Below, piece after piece: positions 34,148 to 42,948 of a DNA stretch of 44,168 bases. Numbering within the stretch: the first letter of the stretch is position 1; every line of letters starts with the position of its first letter. This stretch comes from Fictibacillus phosphorivorans. GTDB lineage: Bacteria > Bacillota > Bacilli > Bacillales > Fictibacillaceae. The position numbers and the translations under genes were made by a program. The stretch lies in contig NZ_JAMBOR010000027.1 of assembly GCF_023715845.1 (NCBI RefSeq), positions 1-44,168 on the forward strand, given 5' to 3'. The notes beneath the pieces were generated by a model. The model made no database searches. It saw only the letters and a list, made by a program, of their open reading frames with translations, and had not been told where the DNA came from.

Positions 34148-35164
34148 ATGGAGAATATTATAGATGTTCAGAATCTGAAAAAAGAGTTTAAGTCTTTTTC
34201 GAGCAGGCAAGGTTTGAAGGGAGCATTTCGTGACCTTTTCACACGAAATTACACCATAAAAACCGCAGTCGACGATATTTCTTTTTCTATTAAAAGGGGA
34301 GAAATGGTCGGATATATAGGTGAAAACGGAGCAGGTAAGTCTACTTCTATCAAAATGCTTACCGGCATCTTAACACCTACTGAAGGAAAGATTGTTATAA
34401 ACGGCATGAATCCGCATAAAGAGCGGGAGAAGTTCGTAAAGACGATCGGGGTTGTTTTCGGTCAGCGTTCCCAGTTGTGGTGGGATATCGCCGTTCAGGA
34501 ATCATTTAGGTTGTTAAAGAAAATTTACAATGTACCTGATCAGCAGTATGAAGAACATATGAAAGATGTGATAGAGACACTCGACATCGGACCGCTTCTT
34601 GATAAGCCAGTCCGAAAGCTGTCACTTGGTCAAAGAATGAGATGTGAATTGGCGGCAGCTCTAATTCATAACCCTCCGTTGTTGTTTTTAGATGAACCAA
34701 CAATCGGTCTTGATGTTCTTGTAAAACTAAAAATTCGTGAGTTCTTAAAGCGTATCAATGAAAAGCATGGAACGACTATTCTTTTAACAACACATGACCT
34801 TTCCGATATCGAAGCTCTTTGTGAGCGTGTAGTTATGCTGGATGAAGGAAAGATCATTTATGATGGTCCGTTAAAAGAGCTTCGTGAAAACTGGGCAGAA
34901 GGGAAACAGATTCAGTTCCAGTTTAGCGAAAAAGCAACAATAGAAGAATTGCAGCACTTAACAAAAGATCACCTAGTCGTCTGGGAGCAAGGGGAGAGTG
35001 ACCAGATTTGGATCGCTTCAGTCGATAGTGATGAAACGGTAATATCAGGGGTTATCGGAAAAGTGACAGCTGTTAAAAAGATTGCAGATTTAAAGATTTT
35101 GGAGATCTCGATAGAAGAAATCATCAGAAACATCTATGTAGAAGGTGCTGTGCGCCATGGGTAA
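34148..35164 (+). CDS. ABC-2-type transporter ATPase
   Basis: This 338-residue ATPase of the COG4586-type has Walker A GENGAGKST near residue 61, signature LSLGQRMRCE, Walker B LLFLDEPTIGLD and H-loop THDLS. An N-terminal extension (KKEFKSFSSRQGLKGAFRDL) is typical of this subgroup. The C-terminal 90 residues form a regulatory domain. It works with the two permeases that follow; the family includes viologen or antibiotic exporters, but the substrate here is unknown. GGAGG lies 10 nt before the ATG. Confidence 0.9.
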   Translation: MENIIDVQNLKKEFKSFSSRQGLKGAFRDLFTRNYTIKTAVDDISFSIKRGEMVGYIGENGAGKSTSIKMLTGILTPTEGKIVINGMNPHKEREKFVKTIGVVFGQRSQLWWDIAVQESFRLLKKIYNVPDQQYEEHMKDVIETLDIGPLLDKPVRKLSLGQRMRCELAAALIHNPPLLFLDEPTIGLDVLVKLKIREFLKRINEKHGTTILLTTHDLSDIEALCERVVMLDEGKIIYDGPLKELRENWAEGKQIQFQFSEKATIEELQHLTKDHLVVWEQGESDQIWIASVDSDETVISGVIGKVTAVKKIADLKILEISIEEIIRNIYVEGAVRHG

Positions 35165-35948
35165 GTATTTAGAGATGATCCGCATCCGTTTTTTAATGAT
35201 GCTTGCTTATCGAACGAACTATTACAGCGGAATATTAATCTACAGCATCAACATTGGTGCTTATTACTTTTTGTGGAGTGCAATCTATGGCGGCAAGGAA
35301 AGCATTCAAGACTTGTCGATCACACAAATGACCACTTATATTGCTGTTGCTTGGATGGCAAGAGCGTTCTATTTTAATAACATCGACCGTGAGATCGCGA
35401 TGGAAATTAAAGAAGGAAAAGTCGCGATCGAGATGGTTCGTCCATATCCTTATTTGAATATGAAGATGATGCAGGGGCTAGGTGAAGGGATATTCAGGTT
35501 ATTGTTCTTTTCGGTTCCTGGTATGGTTATCGTGGCGCTTGTTTTCCCAGTTGAGTTATCGGCCAATGCTGGGACTTGGATTTACTTTTTTATTTCGATC
35601 ATATTCAGTTTTATCATTAACACACAAATCAATCTGCTCGCCGGCATCGCAACGTTCTTTTTATTTAACAACGATGGACTAATACGGGCGAAGCGTGTTG
35701 TGATCGATCTTTTCTCAGGGCTGATCCTGCCGCTTAGTTTTTATCCGGTGTGGGCGCAGAATATTATGGGTTATCTTCCGTTCCAGGGGATCAGTTACAT
35801 TCCGAGCATGATTTTTACCGAAGGTTTTAAAGGCTCTCAAGTGTTTGAAGCTTTAATTAATCAGGCGCTTTGGTCAGTTATCTTAATTATCCCTGTATAC
35901 GTGCTCTGGATTTTAGCGAAGCGTCAGCTCGTGGTTCAAGGGGGGTAA
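35157..35948 (+). CDS. ABC-2-type permease subunit 1
   Basis: This 263-residue six-helix membrane protein of the COG4587-like group begins MGKYLEMIRIRFLMMLAYRT. It contains REIAMEIKEGKVAIEMVRPY between helices 2 and 3. The start at 35157 overlaps the ATPase stop by 8 bp, and GAAGGTG lies 9 nt upstream. The coupling and size mark it as the partner of the next permease. Confidence 0.88.
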   Translation: MGKYLEMIRIRFLMMLAYRTNYYSGILIYSINIGAYYFLWSAIYGGKESIQDLSITQMTTYIAVAWMARAFYFNNIDREIAMEIKEGKVAIEMVRPYPYLNMKMMQGLGEGIFRLLFFSVPGMVIVALVFPVELSANAGTWIYFFISIIFSFIINTQINLLAGIATFFLFNNDGLIRAKRVVIDLFSGLILPLSFYPVWAQNIMGYLPFQGISYIPSMIFTEGFKGSQVFEALINQALWSVILIIPVYVLWILAKRQLVVQGG

Positions 35949-35952
35949 TCAG

Positions 35953-36738
35953 ATGAAATATTTATCGGTCTTTTTTCAATATGCAGGGCAATATTTGAAG
36001 ACTCGGTTAACATACCGAGCAGATATGGTTGTTGAGATTTTTTCTGATTTTCTATTTCAGGCAGTGAATCTCGTTTTCATCCTAGTTGTTTTTGGACATA
36101 CTACTCTTCTAGCTGGGTGGAGCAAGGACGAGATGATCTTTATTTATGGATTCTTTCTTGTGCCGTTTGCGATATTTTCTTCCTTCTTTAACATTTGGGA
36201 TTTTACAGATCGTTATATTGTAAAAGGGGAGATGGACCGTATCCTGACGAGACCTGTTCACAGTCTGTTTCAGATCGTGCTCGAGCGAATGGAGCTAGAA
36301 TCATTATTCGGTGCAGTGACAGGATTGATCGTTATGTTTTATGCAGGCAGTAAGCTAGGCCTTGAGATCAGCTGGTTCGATCCGTTCATCTTTATGCTCC
36401 TTGTTATTGGCGGGGCGCTCGTATATGCGGGTATCTTTATCAGCCTTGCGACGATTGGTTTTTGGTCCGATTCACGTACAGATATCATGCCTATGATGTA
36501 TAACATCGGGAACTATGGACGGTATCCTGTTGATATCTATAATAAAATCATTAAATACGTGCTGACATGGATTCTGCCCTTTGCATTTGTCGGGGTATAT
36601 CCTGCTTCTTACTTTTTAAAAAGAGAAGAATGGTATACGTATGCCTTCTTAACACCTGTTGTCGGACTCATATTCTTCTTGATCGCCATAACCTTGTGGA
36701 ATGTCGGTGTAACCAAGTATAGAGGGGCAGGGAACTAA
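35953..36738 (+). CDS. ABC-2-type permease subunit 2
   Basis: This 261-residue membrane protein of the COG3694-like group has six predicted helices, with DRYIVKGEMDRILTRPVHSL as the conserved cytoplasmic loop. It starts 4 bp after the preceding gene's stop with a GGGGGGTAATCAG site. The three genes form one operon without a counterpart in the B. subtilis gsaB-ygaF interval as I recall it. Confidence 0.88.
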   Translation: MKYLSVFFQYAGQYLKTRLTYRADMVVEIFSDFLFQAVNLVFILVVFGHTTLLAGWSKDEMIFIYGFFLVPFAIFSSFFNIWDFTDRYIVKGEMDRILTRPVHSLFQIVLERMELESLFGAVTGLIVMFYAGSKLGLEISWFDPFIFMLLVIGGALVYAGIFISLATIGFWSDSRTDIMPMMYNIGNYGRYPVDIYNKIIKYVLTWILPFAFVGVYPASYFLKREEWYTYAFLTPVVGLIFFLIAITLWNVGVTKYRGAGN

Positions 36739-36899
36739 ACTCCACCAAAATAGGAAGGAAAAGGAACTAATCATTTTGTGAAATACCTGACTAAAGTCGG
36801 ATTTTATTCGTTTGGATTCTTTTTATTTAATAAACCAGGTGAAATTTTAGTAATATAGGAACATACCAAACTTGAACATTGCAGAAATGGGGGATATAT

Positions 36900-37448
36900 A
36901 TGAAGATCATGGTTATAGCAGGAAGCCCAACAGCAGAATCCAGAACACGTGGTATAGCTCAATTTGCAGCTGAAGAACTAAGAAAAATGAACGTAGAAGT
37001 TTTATATTTCGATGTGGGAATTGACCGGCTTCCGTTGTTTACAGGGGACGCATCGTCTGCTGAAAATGAAACTGTAAAAAAACTTTCGAAATATGCTGAG
37101 GAAGCTGATGGGTTCTTTGTAACAAGTCCTGAATACCACAGCGGTATAAGCGGTGCATTAAAAAATGCACTTGATTTCTTAGGCGGCAAGCATTTTAAAA
37201 ATAAACCTTCTGCAATAGCAGTTGCAGCAGGCGGAGGAAAAGGCGGAATTAATGCTTTAGCTAACCTTCGTACTGTATTACGTGGAATCTACAGCTTAGT
37301 GATTCCCGATCAATATGTAGCCGATCCGGTTAACTTTGATGAAGGAAACGTACTAGTAGACGAAATGGCACAGACACGTGTACGTGAACTAGCAACACAG
37401 CTTAAAGAATTAACAGAGCTTGTCTCTGCAAATAAAGCAAAGAATTAA
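36900..37448 (+). CDS. NAD(P)H-dependent FMN reductase
   Basis: This 182-residue flavodoxin-fold oxidoreductase has the phosphate-binding loop GSPTAESRTRG near the N-terminus and the SPEYHSGISGALKNALDFL motif of the FMN_red/azoreductase family. It may reduce quinones, azo compounds or flavins. The ATG at 36900 has GGGGGA 5 nt upstream; the longer frame starts before that site. It stands 160 bp after the ABC-2 operon, probably as its own unit. Confidence 0.9.
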   Translation: MKIMVIAGSPTAESRTRGIAQFAAEELRKMNVEVLYFDVGIDRLPLFTGDASSAENETVKKLSKYAEEADGFFVTSPEYHSGISGALKNALDFLGGKHFKNKPSAIAVAAGGGKGGINALANLRTVLRGIYSLVIPDQYVADPVNFDEGNVLVDEMAQTRVRELATQLKELTELVSANKAKN

Positions 37449-37492
37449 TCACAGAAAGCAGCTTGCATGATTGAACGCGGGCTGTTTTTGTT

Positions 37493-37562
37493 TTGAAAGT
37501 AGTTGAGTTCCGCTTCAGATGCTCGCTTTCCATGGGGTGAACGGTGAGCCTCATGCTGCTAC
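37493..37562 (+). repeat. Dispersed intergenic repeat, copy 3 (truncated)
   Basis: GAAAGTAGTTGAGTTCCGCT, then CAGATGCTCGCTTTCC and GGTGAGCCTC, match copies 1 and 4. The right half is missing. Orientation is opposite to copies 1 and 2. Confidence 0.65.
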
Positions 37563-37679
37563 GCGCAAAATTCATTAGTGATATTCAAAATTGTCCTTTT
37601 ACTAGAAATCAACCCTTTTCATTAAGAAGGCTGTCCTACTCACCTTTATCTTTTCATAAGATAAATTGAGGTGGAGGAA

Positions 37680-38096
37680 ATGGGACATGGCGTTTTAGTC
37701 GTTTTATTAATAGCGAGCTCTACGATTATTATGCGCAGCATCTATATGTTATTTAAACATCCCGGGATAAAAGAGCATTTGATGCCTGCGAGTCATCTGC
37801 TTATATTATTCATTGTTTATGGAACGATTATTTCGGGTTTCGGCATGATCTATGCCTTATTGTCTATCATGGGTTTCCCGGTTTTAAAACTGGAGCTGGC
37901 ACAGAGTGATTTCTTATCATTTATTGAAGCATGCATTTATTTCAGCAGTACGACGATTCTTTCCGTTGGTTACGGTGATATTGTTCCAGTCGGTGCAGGG
38001 AGGTGGATTGCATCTTTTCAGGCACTAATCGGCTATTTACTTCCGATTGCATTTGTTCTCTCATCCGTTATCCACTATGAACGAACGGCAAAATAG
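37680..38096 (+). CDS. Small potassium channel (Ion_trans_2 type)
   Basis: This 138-residue membrane protein has hydrophobic segments at about residues 5-25, 40-66 and 105-130, with a pore loop before the last one. The K+ selectivity filter SVGYGD lies in TTILSVGYGDIVPVG. No cytosolic RCK domain is present, so it would be a simple tetrameric channel. The ATG at 37680 follows GAGGTG with 6 nt spacing; a GTG at 37671 lies in the ribosome binding site. It is probably a separate transcription unit in front of bcp. Confidence 0.88.
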   Translation: MGHGVLVVLLIASSTIIMRSIYMLFKHPGIKEHLMPASHLLILFIVYGTIISGFGMIYALLSIMGFPVLKLELAQSDFLSFIEACIYFSSTTILSVGYGDIVPVGAGRWIASFQALIGYLLPIAFVLSSVIHYERTAK

Positions 38097-38162
38097 TTGT
38101 TGAAGTGGCAATGAATAGGCTACCCTTAATATAGAGAGATTAAATCTGAGGAGGCTTATTCA

Positions 38163-38633
38163 ATGACTGCAGAAACAGGAACAAAAGCACCTGATTTTAA
38201 ATTGCCTGCGAGTAATGGAGAGGAGATTCAGCTTTCTGACTTTAAAGGCAAGAATGTCGTTTTGTATTTTTACCCGAAAGATATGACGCCAGGCTGTACG
38301 ACTCAGGCATGTGACTTTAGAGATAGGCATAAAGACTTCGAGGAGCAGGATACCGTTATCGTCGGGGTAAGTCCAGATCCTTTAGCACGCCACGATAAAT
38401 TTATCGAGAAATACGGTCTGCCGTTCTTGCTGGTTGCTGATGAGGATCACAAAGCTGCAGAATTATATGGGGTTTGGAAGCTTAAGAAGAATTTTGGTAA
38501 AGAGTACATGGGAATTGAGAGATCCACTTTTATCATTGACAAAGAAGGAATCATTCAAAAAGAATATCGAAAAGTAAAGGTAAAGGATCACGTACAAGAT
38601 GCACTTACCTATATAAAAGAACATTTATCATAA
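38163..38633 (+). CDS. bcp: Thiol peroxidase Bcp (YgaF)
   Basis: This 156-residue AhpC/TSA-family peroxiredoxin of the Bcp/PrxQ type reduces hydroperoxides. The peroxidatic Cys45 and the likely resolving Cys50 lie in TPGCTTQAC; the 5-residue spacing is the atypical 2-Cys PrxQ form. GAGGAGGC lies upstream. It corresponds to ygaF next to perR in B. subtilis, although here extra genes intervene. No PerR box is visible upstream. Confidence 0.94.
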   Translation: MTAETGTKAPDFKLPASNGEEIQLSDFKGKNVVLYFYPKDMTPGCTTQACDFRDRHKDFEEQDTVIVGVSPDPLARHDKFIEKYGLPFLLVADEDHKAAELYGVWKLKKNFGKEYMGIERSTFIIDKEGIIQKEYRKVKVKDHVQDALTYIKEHLS

Positions 38634-38661
38634 GAAAAAGCCCTGAATCCGGGGCTTTTTT
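38634..38661. terminator. Convergent terminator between bcp and sspH
   Basis: The stem AAAAAGCCC/GGGCTTTTT with a short loop overlaps the sspH stop codon region. Confidence 0.8.
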
Positions 38662-38839
38662 AACTTTCATGCAATTCGTTCACAGGGATGTCCATCTCAT
38701 TATCGGGTTGCTGTCGCGTATAAGCCCTTGCTGTTTGTTTACTCTCATCAACGGATTGAAGCCAGACAGGAGTTCCGTTATGTAAAACCTCGATCTCTTT
38801 TTCAGATTCAATGATTTGCTGAGCACGTGATATATTCAT
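38660..38839 (-). CDS. sspH: H-type small acid-soluble spore protein
   Basis: This 59-residue H-type SASP has the family start MNISRAQQIIESEKEIEVLH, then NGTPVWLQSVDE and the C-terminal NEMDIPVNELHES. It is made in the forespore in B. subtilis relatives. The ATG at 38839 follows a perfect GGAGGTGAT site, which excludes the 13-residue N-terminal extension of the longer frame. It lies between bcp and the aminopeptidase on the opposite strand. Confidence 0.93.
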   Translation of the reverse strand: MNISRAQQIIESEKEIEVLHNGTPVWLQSVDESKQTARAYTRQQPDNEMDIPVNELHES

Positions 38840-38982
38840 TGTTATCACCTCCACGACATTTATTATGTAGCTCATCAATTGATCCTATGCCTTCATTGAT
38901 AAAAATTAGGCAGGATTGCATACCCATGATAAAATAGAATTGTGTGAATTTTATAACGGATAAATGTATGGGGGACTACATA

Positions 38983-40092
38983 ATGAGAGATGAACGATTA
39001 ACAACATTAGCAAAAACCTTGTTAACGCACTCACTTAAACTAGAAAAAGGACAAAAAGTGTTGATCACTTCTTTTATTGCAGGTAAACCTTTAGTGAAAG
39101 AGCTTGTAAAAGAAACGTATAACATGGGGGCCTATCCATATGTACAGCTTGTAGACGAAGAAATTTCCCGAGTCCTATTAAAAGGATCTTCTAAGGAACA
39201 TACTGAACCGCAAGTGAAATGGGATCTTGAGAGAATGGAAGACGTAGATGCCTACATCTCTATTCAATGTAAAAATAATGACTCAGAATTTGCTGATATC
39301 CCAAGTGATATCTTCCAAATGAAAGCTGAATTGAATAAGCCTGTCCAAAACTTGATTATCAACGATCGTCAATGGGTACTGTTGAACTATCCAACAACAG
39401 GTCTGGCTCAAATGGCAAAAATGAGTCTTGAGAAATTTACTGATTTTGTCCTCGATGTATGTAACGTTGATTATAAAGCGATGGCAGAAGCACAAAAGCC
39501 TCTACATGCATTAATGGAGCAGACAGATAAAGTACGCATCACAGGACCAGGAACAGATCTAACATTTTCGATTAAAGGCATTCCAGCAGTCATGTGTGCT
39601 GGTGAAAATAACATTCCTGATGGGGAAGTATTTACAGCGCCCGTCAAAGATAGCGTAAATGGGAAAATCACATACAACACGCCTTGTCCTTACCATGGAA
39701 CAACATTTAATAATGTCAGCTTAACCTTTAAAGACGGAAAGATTGTTGAAGCCACTTCAGACAATACTGAGAAATTGAACGAGATCTTTAATACAGACGA
39801 GGGCGCTCGTTATGTTGGTGAGTTTGCGATCGGTGTAAATCCCTTGATCCAGCATCCGATGGGTGACATTCTATTCGATGAAAAGATCGGCGGAAGTATT
39901 CACTTTACACCAGGAAGAGCTTATCAAGACGCTTTTAATGGAAATGAATCAGGCATCCACTGGGATATGGTTCTCATTCAGCGTCCAGAGTACGGCGGGG
40001 GCGAAATCTATTTTGATGATGTTTTAATTCGTAAAGATGGATTATTCGTTCTGCCTGAATTACAAGGGTTGAATCCTGAAAACCTGAAGTAA
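38983..40092 (+). CDS. M29-family aminopeptidase
   Basis: This 369-residue metallo-aminopeptidase belongs to the AmpS/PepS (M29) family. Expected metal-site regions are present: CAGENNIPDGEVFTAPV and the later EFAIGVNPLI, IGGSIHFTPGRAYQ and HWDMVL segments. The last-named motifs carry the Glu, Glu, His, Tyr, His, Asp ligand pattern of the family. It releases N-terminal residues from peptides in the cytosol. The ATG at 38983 has GGGGA 8 nt upstream; the longer frame adds 13 residues without support. AmpS of B. subtilis is about 410 residues, so this copy is somewhat shorter at 369. Confidence 0.92.
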   Translation: MRDERLTTLAKTLLTHSLKLEKGQKVLITSFIAGKPLVKELVKETYNMGAYPYVQLVDEEISRVLLKGSSKEHTEPQVKWDLERMEDVDAYISIQCKNNDSEFADIPSDIFQMKAELNKPVQNLIINDRQWVLLNYPTTGLAQMAKMSLEKFTDFVLDVCNVDYKAMAEAQKPLHALMEQTDKVRITGPGTDLTFSIKGIPAVMCAGENNIPDGEVFTAPVKDSVNGKITYNTPCPYHGTTFNNVSLTFKDGKIVEATSDNTEKLNEIFNTDEGARYVGEFAIGVNPLIQHPMGDILFDEKIGGSIHFTPGRAYQDAFNGNESGIHWDMVLIQRPEYGGGEIYFDDVLIRKDGLFVLPELQGLNPENLK

Positions 40093-40116
40093 CCAATGTG
40101 AAATAATGAGTGGAAT

Positions 40117-40140
40117 GCGGGATGCCCTTTCCCGCTTTTT
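40117..40140 (+). terminator. Terminator after the aminopeptidase gene
   Basis: The stem GCGGG/CCCGC with a 9-nt loop is followed by TTTTT. Confidence 0.75.
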
Positions 40141-40179
40141 CTAATTTACTAATAAAAAGTCTATTTTTACAACTGTTGC

Positions 40180-40312
40180 TGTTGAAGTGATTTCCTCTCC
40201 AGATGCTCGCTTTCCGCAGGGCGTGCGGTGAATCCCCCTAGGCAATGAATGCCTGCCGTGGTCTCACCTGTCCCGCTGATCGGCAGGGGTCTCACATCTT
40301 CTACTTTAATCA
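40180..40312 (+). repeat. Dispersed intergenic repeat, copy 4 (full length)
   Basis: CAGATGCTCGCTTTCCGC, GGGCGTGCGGTGAA, GTCTCACCTGTCC and GGGGTCTCACATCTTCTACT are in order and match copy 1 over its length. An inserted GGCAATGAATGCC is a small palindrome. It lies between the aminopeptidase and the hydroxyacid dehydrogenase. Confidence 0.75.
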
Positions 40313-40385
40313 TCTACGCAGGAGCACTTTTCAAAGCGACAGTCTTTTCATATGGAACTAATAACAAAAAGAAGGTGTTTTTTAT

Positions 40386-41336
40386 ATGATACTTTCAAGC
40401 GGACGATTAAGAGATGAAATCAAAGAGGAGCTAAAAGTACGATTTCCTGATGAGGAGTTTCGTTTTTACAACAAGATGAAAGAAGCTGTCCAAGATCTGG
40501 ATCAAGCTGAAGTGCTTATTACGTATGGGGAAGACCTTACAGAAGACCTCATCCAAAAGGCAAAATCATTAAAATGGATTATGGTGATCTCTGCAGGACT
40601 GGATAAGATGCCTTTTAAAGCACTTGAAGATAAAGACATCCTCGTTACGAACGCAAGAGGGATACATAAGACCCCGATGGCAGAGTATACAATCTCTATG
40701 ATGCTGCAGATATCTAGAAACGCAAAAGAATTAATGAACAATCAAAAACAATATAAGTGGACCCGAAAAGTACCGATGACTGAAATCTCTGGTCAAACGA
40801 TCGGGGTATTAGGAGCAGGAGCAATTGGTTCAGAAGTAGCAAGACTTGCGAAGGCATTTAATATGAAAACGATTGGATTTAATAGAAGCGGCAGACCCGT
40901 AGAGCACTTTGATGAAATAGTGGATCAAGAAGGGATTTATAAGTTGTATGAAGAAAGTGATTTTATTGTAAATGTACTTCCTTCAACACCTTTAACAAAA
41001 GGATTCATTGGGGCAAAAGCTTTTGAACGAATGAAACCGTCTGCTGTTCTCATCAATATTGGCCGAGGCACAACGGTTGTTGAGAGTGAACTTATTGAAG
41101 CGCTTCGCGAAAAGAAAATCTATCATGCCGCTCTGGATGTGTTTGAAAAAGAACCCCTACCTGAAGAAAGTCCATTATGGGAAATGGAGAACGTGACTGT
41201 TACACCGCACCTGTCAGGTATCTCTCCGCAATACCAGGACAGAGCCATTGAGATTTTCAGCGATAATCTTAAATTGTTTCGAAGTAACAAGCTTTCAGAT
41301 ATGATCAATATCATTCCATATGATCGGGGGTATTAA
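40386..41336 (+). CDS. D-2-hydroxyacid dehydrogenase (SerA/GyaR-like)
   Basis: This 316-residue NAD(P)-dependent dehydrogenase has the nucleotide motif GAGAIG at residues 143-148. The catalytic set includes Arg in NIGRGTTV, Glu in FEKEPLPEESPLW and His in TPHLSG. It lacks the C-terminal ACT domain of PGDH, so it is a generic 2-hydroxyacid enzyme (glyoxylate/hydroxypyruvate or phosphoglycerate type). AAGAAGGTG lies upstream. The stop is 1 bp before the next start codon, so the two genes are probably coupled. Confidence 0.9.
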   Translation: MILSSGRLRDEIKEELKVRFPDEEFRFYNKMKEAVQDLDQAEVLITYGEDLTEDLIQKAKSLKWIMVISAGLDKMPFKALEDKDILVTNARGIHKTPMAEYTISMMLQISRNAKELMNNQKQYKWTRKVPMTEISGQTIGVLGAGAIGSEVARLAKAFNMKTIGFNRSGRPVEHFDEIVDQEGIYKLYEESDFIVNVLPSTPLTKGFIGAKAFERMKPSAVLINIGRGTTVVESELIEALREKKIYHAALDVFEKEPLPEESPLWEMENVTVTPHLSGISPQYQDRAIEIFSDNLKLFRSNKLSDMINIIPYDRGY

Positions 41337-41337
41337 T

Positions 41338-41886
41338 ATGAAGATTTACACAAAAACTGGGGATAAGGGAACAACCTCTTTAATCTTTGGTGAAAGAGTA
41401 TCGAAAAATGATATCAGAGTTGAAGCATATGGCACATGTGATGAAGCGAACAGTATGATTGGGCTTGGAATCAGTCATCTTCCTGATGAAGATTGGGCAA
41501 AGCAAGCAGCTGGAGTTATGCATAAAGTTCAAACAGTTCTTTTTCACGTTGGTGCAGAGCTTGCGACACCTGCCGGTAAAGAAGTCTCCTGGAAGCTGAA
41601 AGAAGAGGATATTCATTTTCTTGAGGAAACGATCGATAAGTGGCAGGAAGGATTAAAACCTTTGAAACAGTTCATATTGCCAGGAGGGTCTCCTTCTGCA
41701 AGTGCTCTACATACAGCAAGAACGATTGCAAGACGGGCGGAGCGCCTAGCTGTAGGAGTAGAAGATGTGAATCCTCGAGTTTTATCTTATCTAAATCGTT
41801 TATCGGACTTTTTATTTGTTGCTGCACGCTATGTAAATGAAAAAATGAAGATAAATGAACCTGTACTACACGAAGATTTATCGTAA
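41338..41886 (+). CDS. PduO-type cob(I)alamin adenosyltransferase
   Basis: This 182-residue ATP:corrinoid adenosyltransferase of the PduO family makes adenosylcobalamin. The N-terminal TKTGDKGTTSLIFGERVSK is the ATP-binding signature. EAYGTCDEANSMIG and the RTIARRAERLA and VLSYLNRLSDFLFVAARY motifs are family-typical. The B. subtilis homologue is YvqK. ATG at 41338 has GGGGG upstream. The gene partly shares its promoter with the preceding dehydrogenase. Confidence 0.93.
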   Translation: MKIYTKTGDKGTTSLIFGERVSKNDIRVEAYGTCDEANSMIGLGISHLPDEDWAKQAAGVMHKVQTVLFHVGAELATPAGKEVSWKLKEEDIHFLEETIDKWQEGLKPLKQFILPGGSPSASALHTARTIARRAERLAVGVEDVNPRVLSYLNRLSDFLFVAARYVNEKMKINEPVLHEDLS

Positions 41887-41911
41887 AGAGTACGCGTTTT
41901 GTATACTTCAA

Positions 41912-41941
41912 TTGACAAAACCTGTAGTAAAGCAGTAGACT
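41912..41941 (+). promoter_or_regulatory. perR promoter
   Basis: TTGACA (41912-41917), an 18-bp spacer and TAGACT (41936-41941). The PerR box begins just behind the -10. Confidence 0.65.
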
Positions 41942-41943
41942 AA

Positions 41944-41958
41944 TTATAACGATTATAA
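41944..41958 (+). promoter_or_regulatory. PerR box
   Basis: TTATAACGATTATAA matches the PerR operator TTATAATNATTATAA at 14 of 15 positions (one mismatch). It lies downstream of the -10 of the perR gene, fitting autorepression. Confidence 0.85.
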
Positions 41959-41993
41959 AGTAATAATTCTTAAAGAAATGGGGTGCATGACGG

Positions 41994-42425
41994 ATGTCTA
42001 GTGCGAAGATTAATGCTGCAATTGACAATTTAAAAGAAGCGGGTGTACGTATTACTCCACAGCGTCATGCTATCTTAGAGCATCTTATTGAATCGATGTC
42101 CCATCCAACTGCTGATGAGATCTACAAGGCACTGGAAGGGAAGTTTCCTAATATGAGTGTTGCTACCGTCTATAACAATCTCCGTGTATTTAAAGAAGCT
42201 GGCCTTGTAAAAGAACTGACTTATGGAGATTCATCTAGCCGGTTTGATTGTGTGACGACCGACCACTACCATATCATCTGTGATTCTTGCGGAAAAATTG
42301 TAGATTTTCATTATCCAGGCTTAGATGAAGTAGAAAGTCTTGCTGAGTCGGTGACAGGCTTTGAAGTTGGCCGCCACCGGATGGAGATTTACGGTATCTG
42401 CCCAGAATGCAAAAGAAAACATTAA
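41994..42425 (+). CDS. perR: Peroxide-responsive repressor PerR
   Basis: This 143-residue Fur-family repressor senses H2O2 by metal-catalysed oxidation. The regulatory metal ligands His37, Asp85, His91, His93 and Asp104 are all at the B. subtilis PerR positions. The structural zinc cysteines are Cys96, Cys99, Cys136 and Cys139. His37 and His91, the residues oxidised in B. subtilis, are intact. The winged helix covers about residues 15-80. GGGGTG lies 9-10 nt before the ATG. A PerR box sits in front. PerR, YgzB, YgxA and an rRNA operon follow in the conserved order. Confidence 0.96.
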   Translation: MSSAKINAAIDNLKEAGVRITPQRHAILEHLIESMSHPTADEIYKALEGKFPNMSVATVYNNLRVFKEAGLVKELTYGDSSSRFDCVTTDHYHIICDSCGKIVDFHYPGLDEVESLAESVTGFEVGRHRMEIYGICPECKRKH

Positions 42426-42432
42426 ATGAAAA

Positions 42433-42464
42433 AAAGCTGACTTCCATAACGGAATGTCAGCTTT
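42433..42464. terminator. Convergent terminator between perR and ygzB
   Basis: AAAGCTGAC plus TTCC pairs with GGAA plus GTCAGCTTT; it overlaps the ygzB stop codon. Confidence 0.8.
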
Positions 42465-42828
42465 ATCTATTTTCTTTACGCATGTGGCGTTTAGAATTAT
42501 ACTTCTCATCAAACTCTATGCCTTCAAGACCTTTATCCATCGTAAGTGGCTGATTACAGGACATACATGCATCAACTCGGCCAAGGACTTTTGTGACTTT
42601 TCCACACTCTGGACAAACAACTTGTACTGCCTGAGTTGAAATCATTCCTATCCAAAAGTAAACACCAGCACTAGCGATCGTTGCTATAAATCCAATAACC
42701 ATAAAAATAGACATAACGACAAAACTTGTCTTGAAAAACAGGCCGGCATACATGATGATTATACCAATAAACACAAGGCTTAAGGCAAACGTACGAATTT
42801 TATTAATCTTGCTCGTATACTTTATCAT
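42463..42828 (-). CDS. ygzB: YgzB-family membrane protein (UPF0295)
   Basis: This 121-residue protein has two membrane segments (residues about 12-33 and 42-66). A cytoplasmic zinc-ribbon-like part follows, with cysteine pairs CPEC and CMSC around [10 protein letters not shown]. The B. subtilis homologue is 117 residues. The ATG at 42828 has GGAGGGAC upstream; the longer frame starts before it. It lies antisense between perR and ygxA. Function is unknown. Confidence 0.92.
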   Translation of the reverse strand: MIKYTSKINKIRTFALSLVFIGIIIMYAGLFFKTSFVVMSIFMVIGFIATIASAGVYFWIGMISTQAVQVVCPECGKVTKVLGRVDACMSCNQPLTMDKGLEGIEFDEKYNSKRHMRKENR

Positions 42829-42948
42829 ACCTGTCCCTCCTACGTTCATTAGTATAACATAGGAACTCTAAAGAAAAGAAAAAGGATTTCACTATTTGAT
42901 GTTGAAAGATAACACACAGGATTTTGTTAATATGGGAGATGACCTTTA

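Noticed and set aside
37458-37488. Terminator after the FMN reductase gene
   Set aside because: Only a CAGC/GCTG stem with poor inner pairing is present before TTTTTG; too weak to call.
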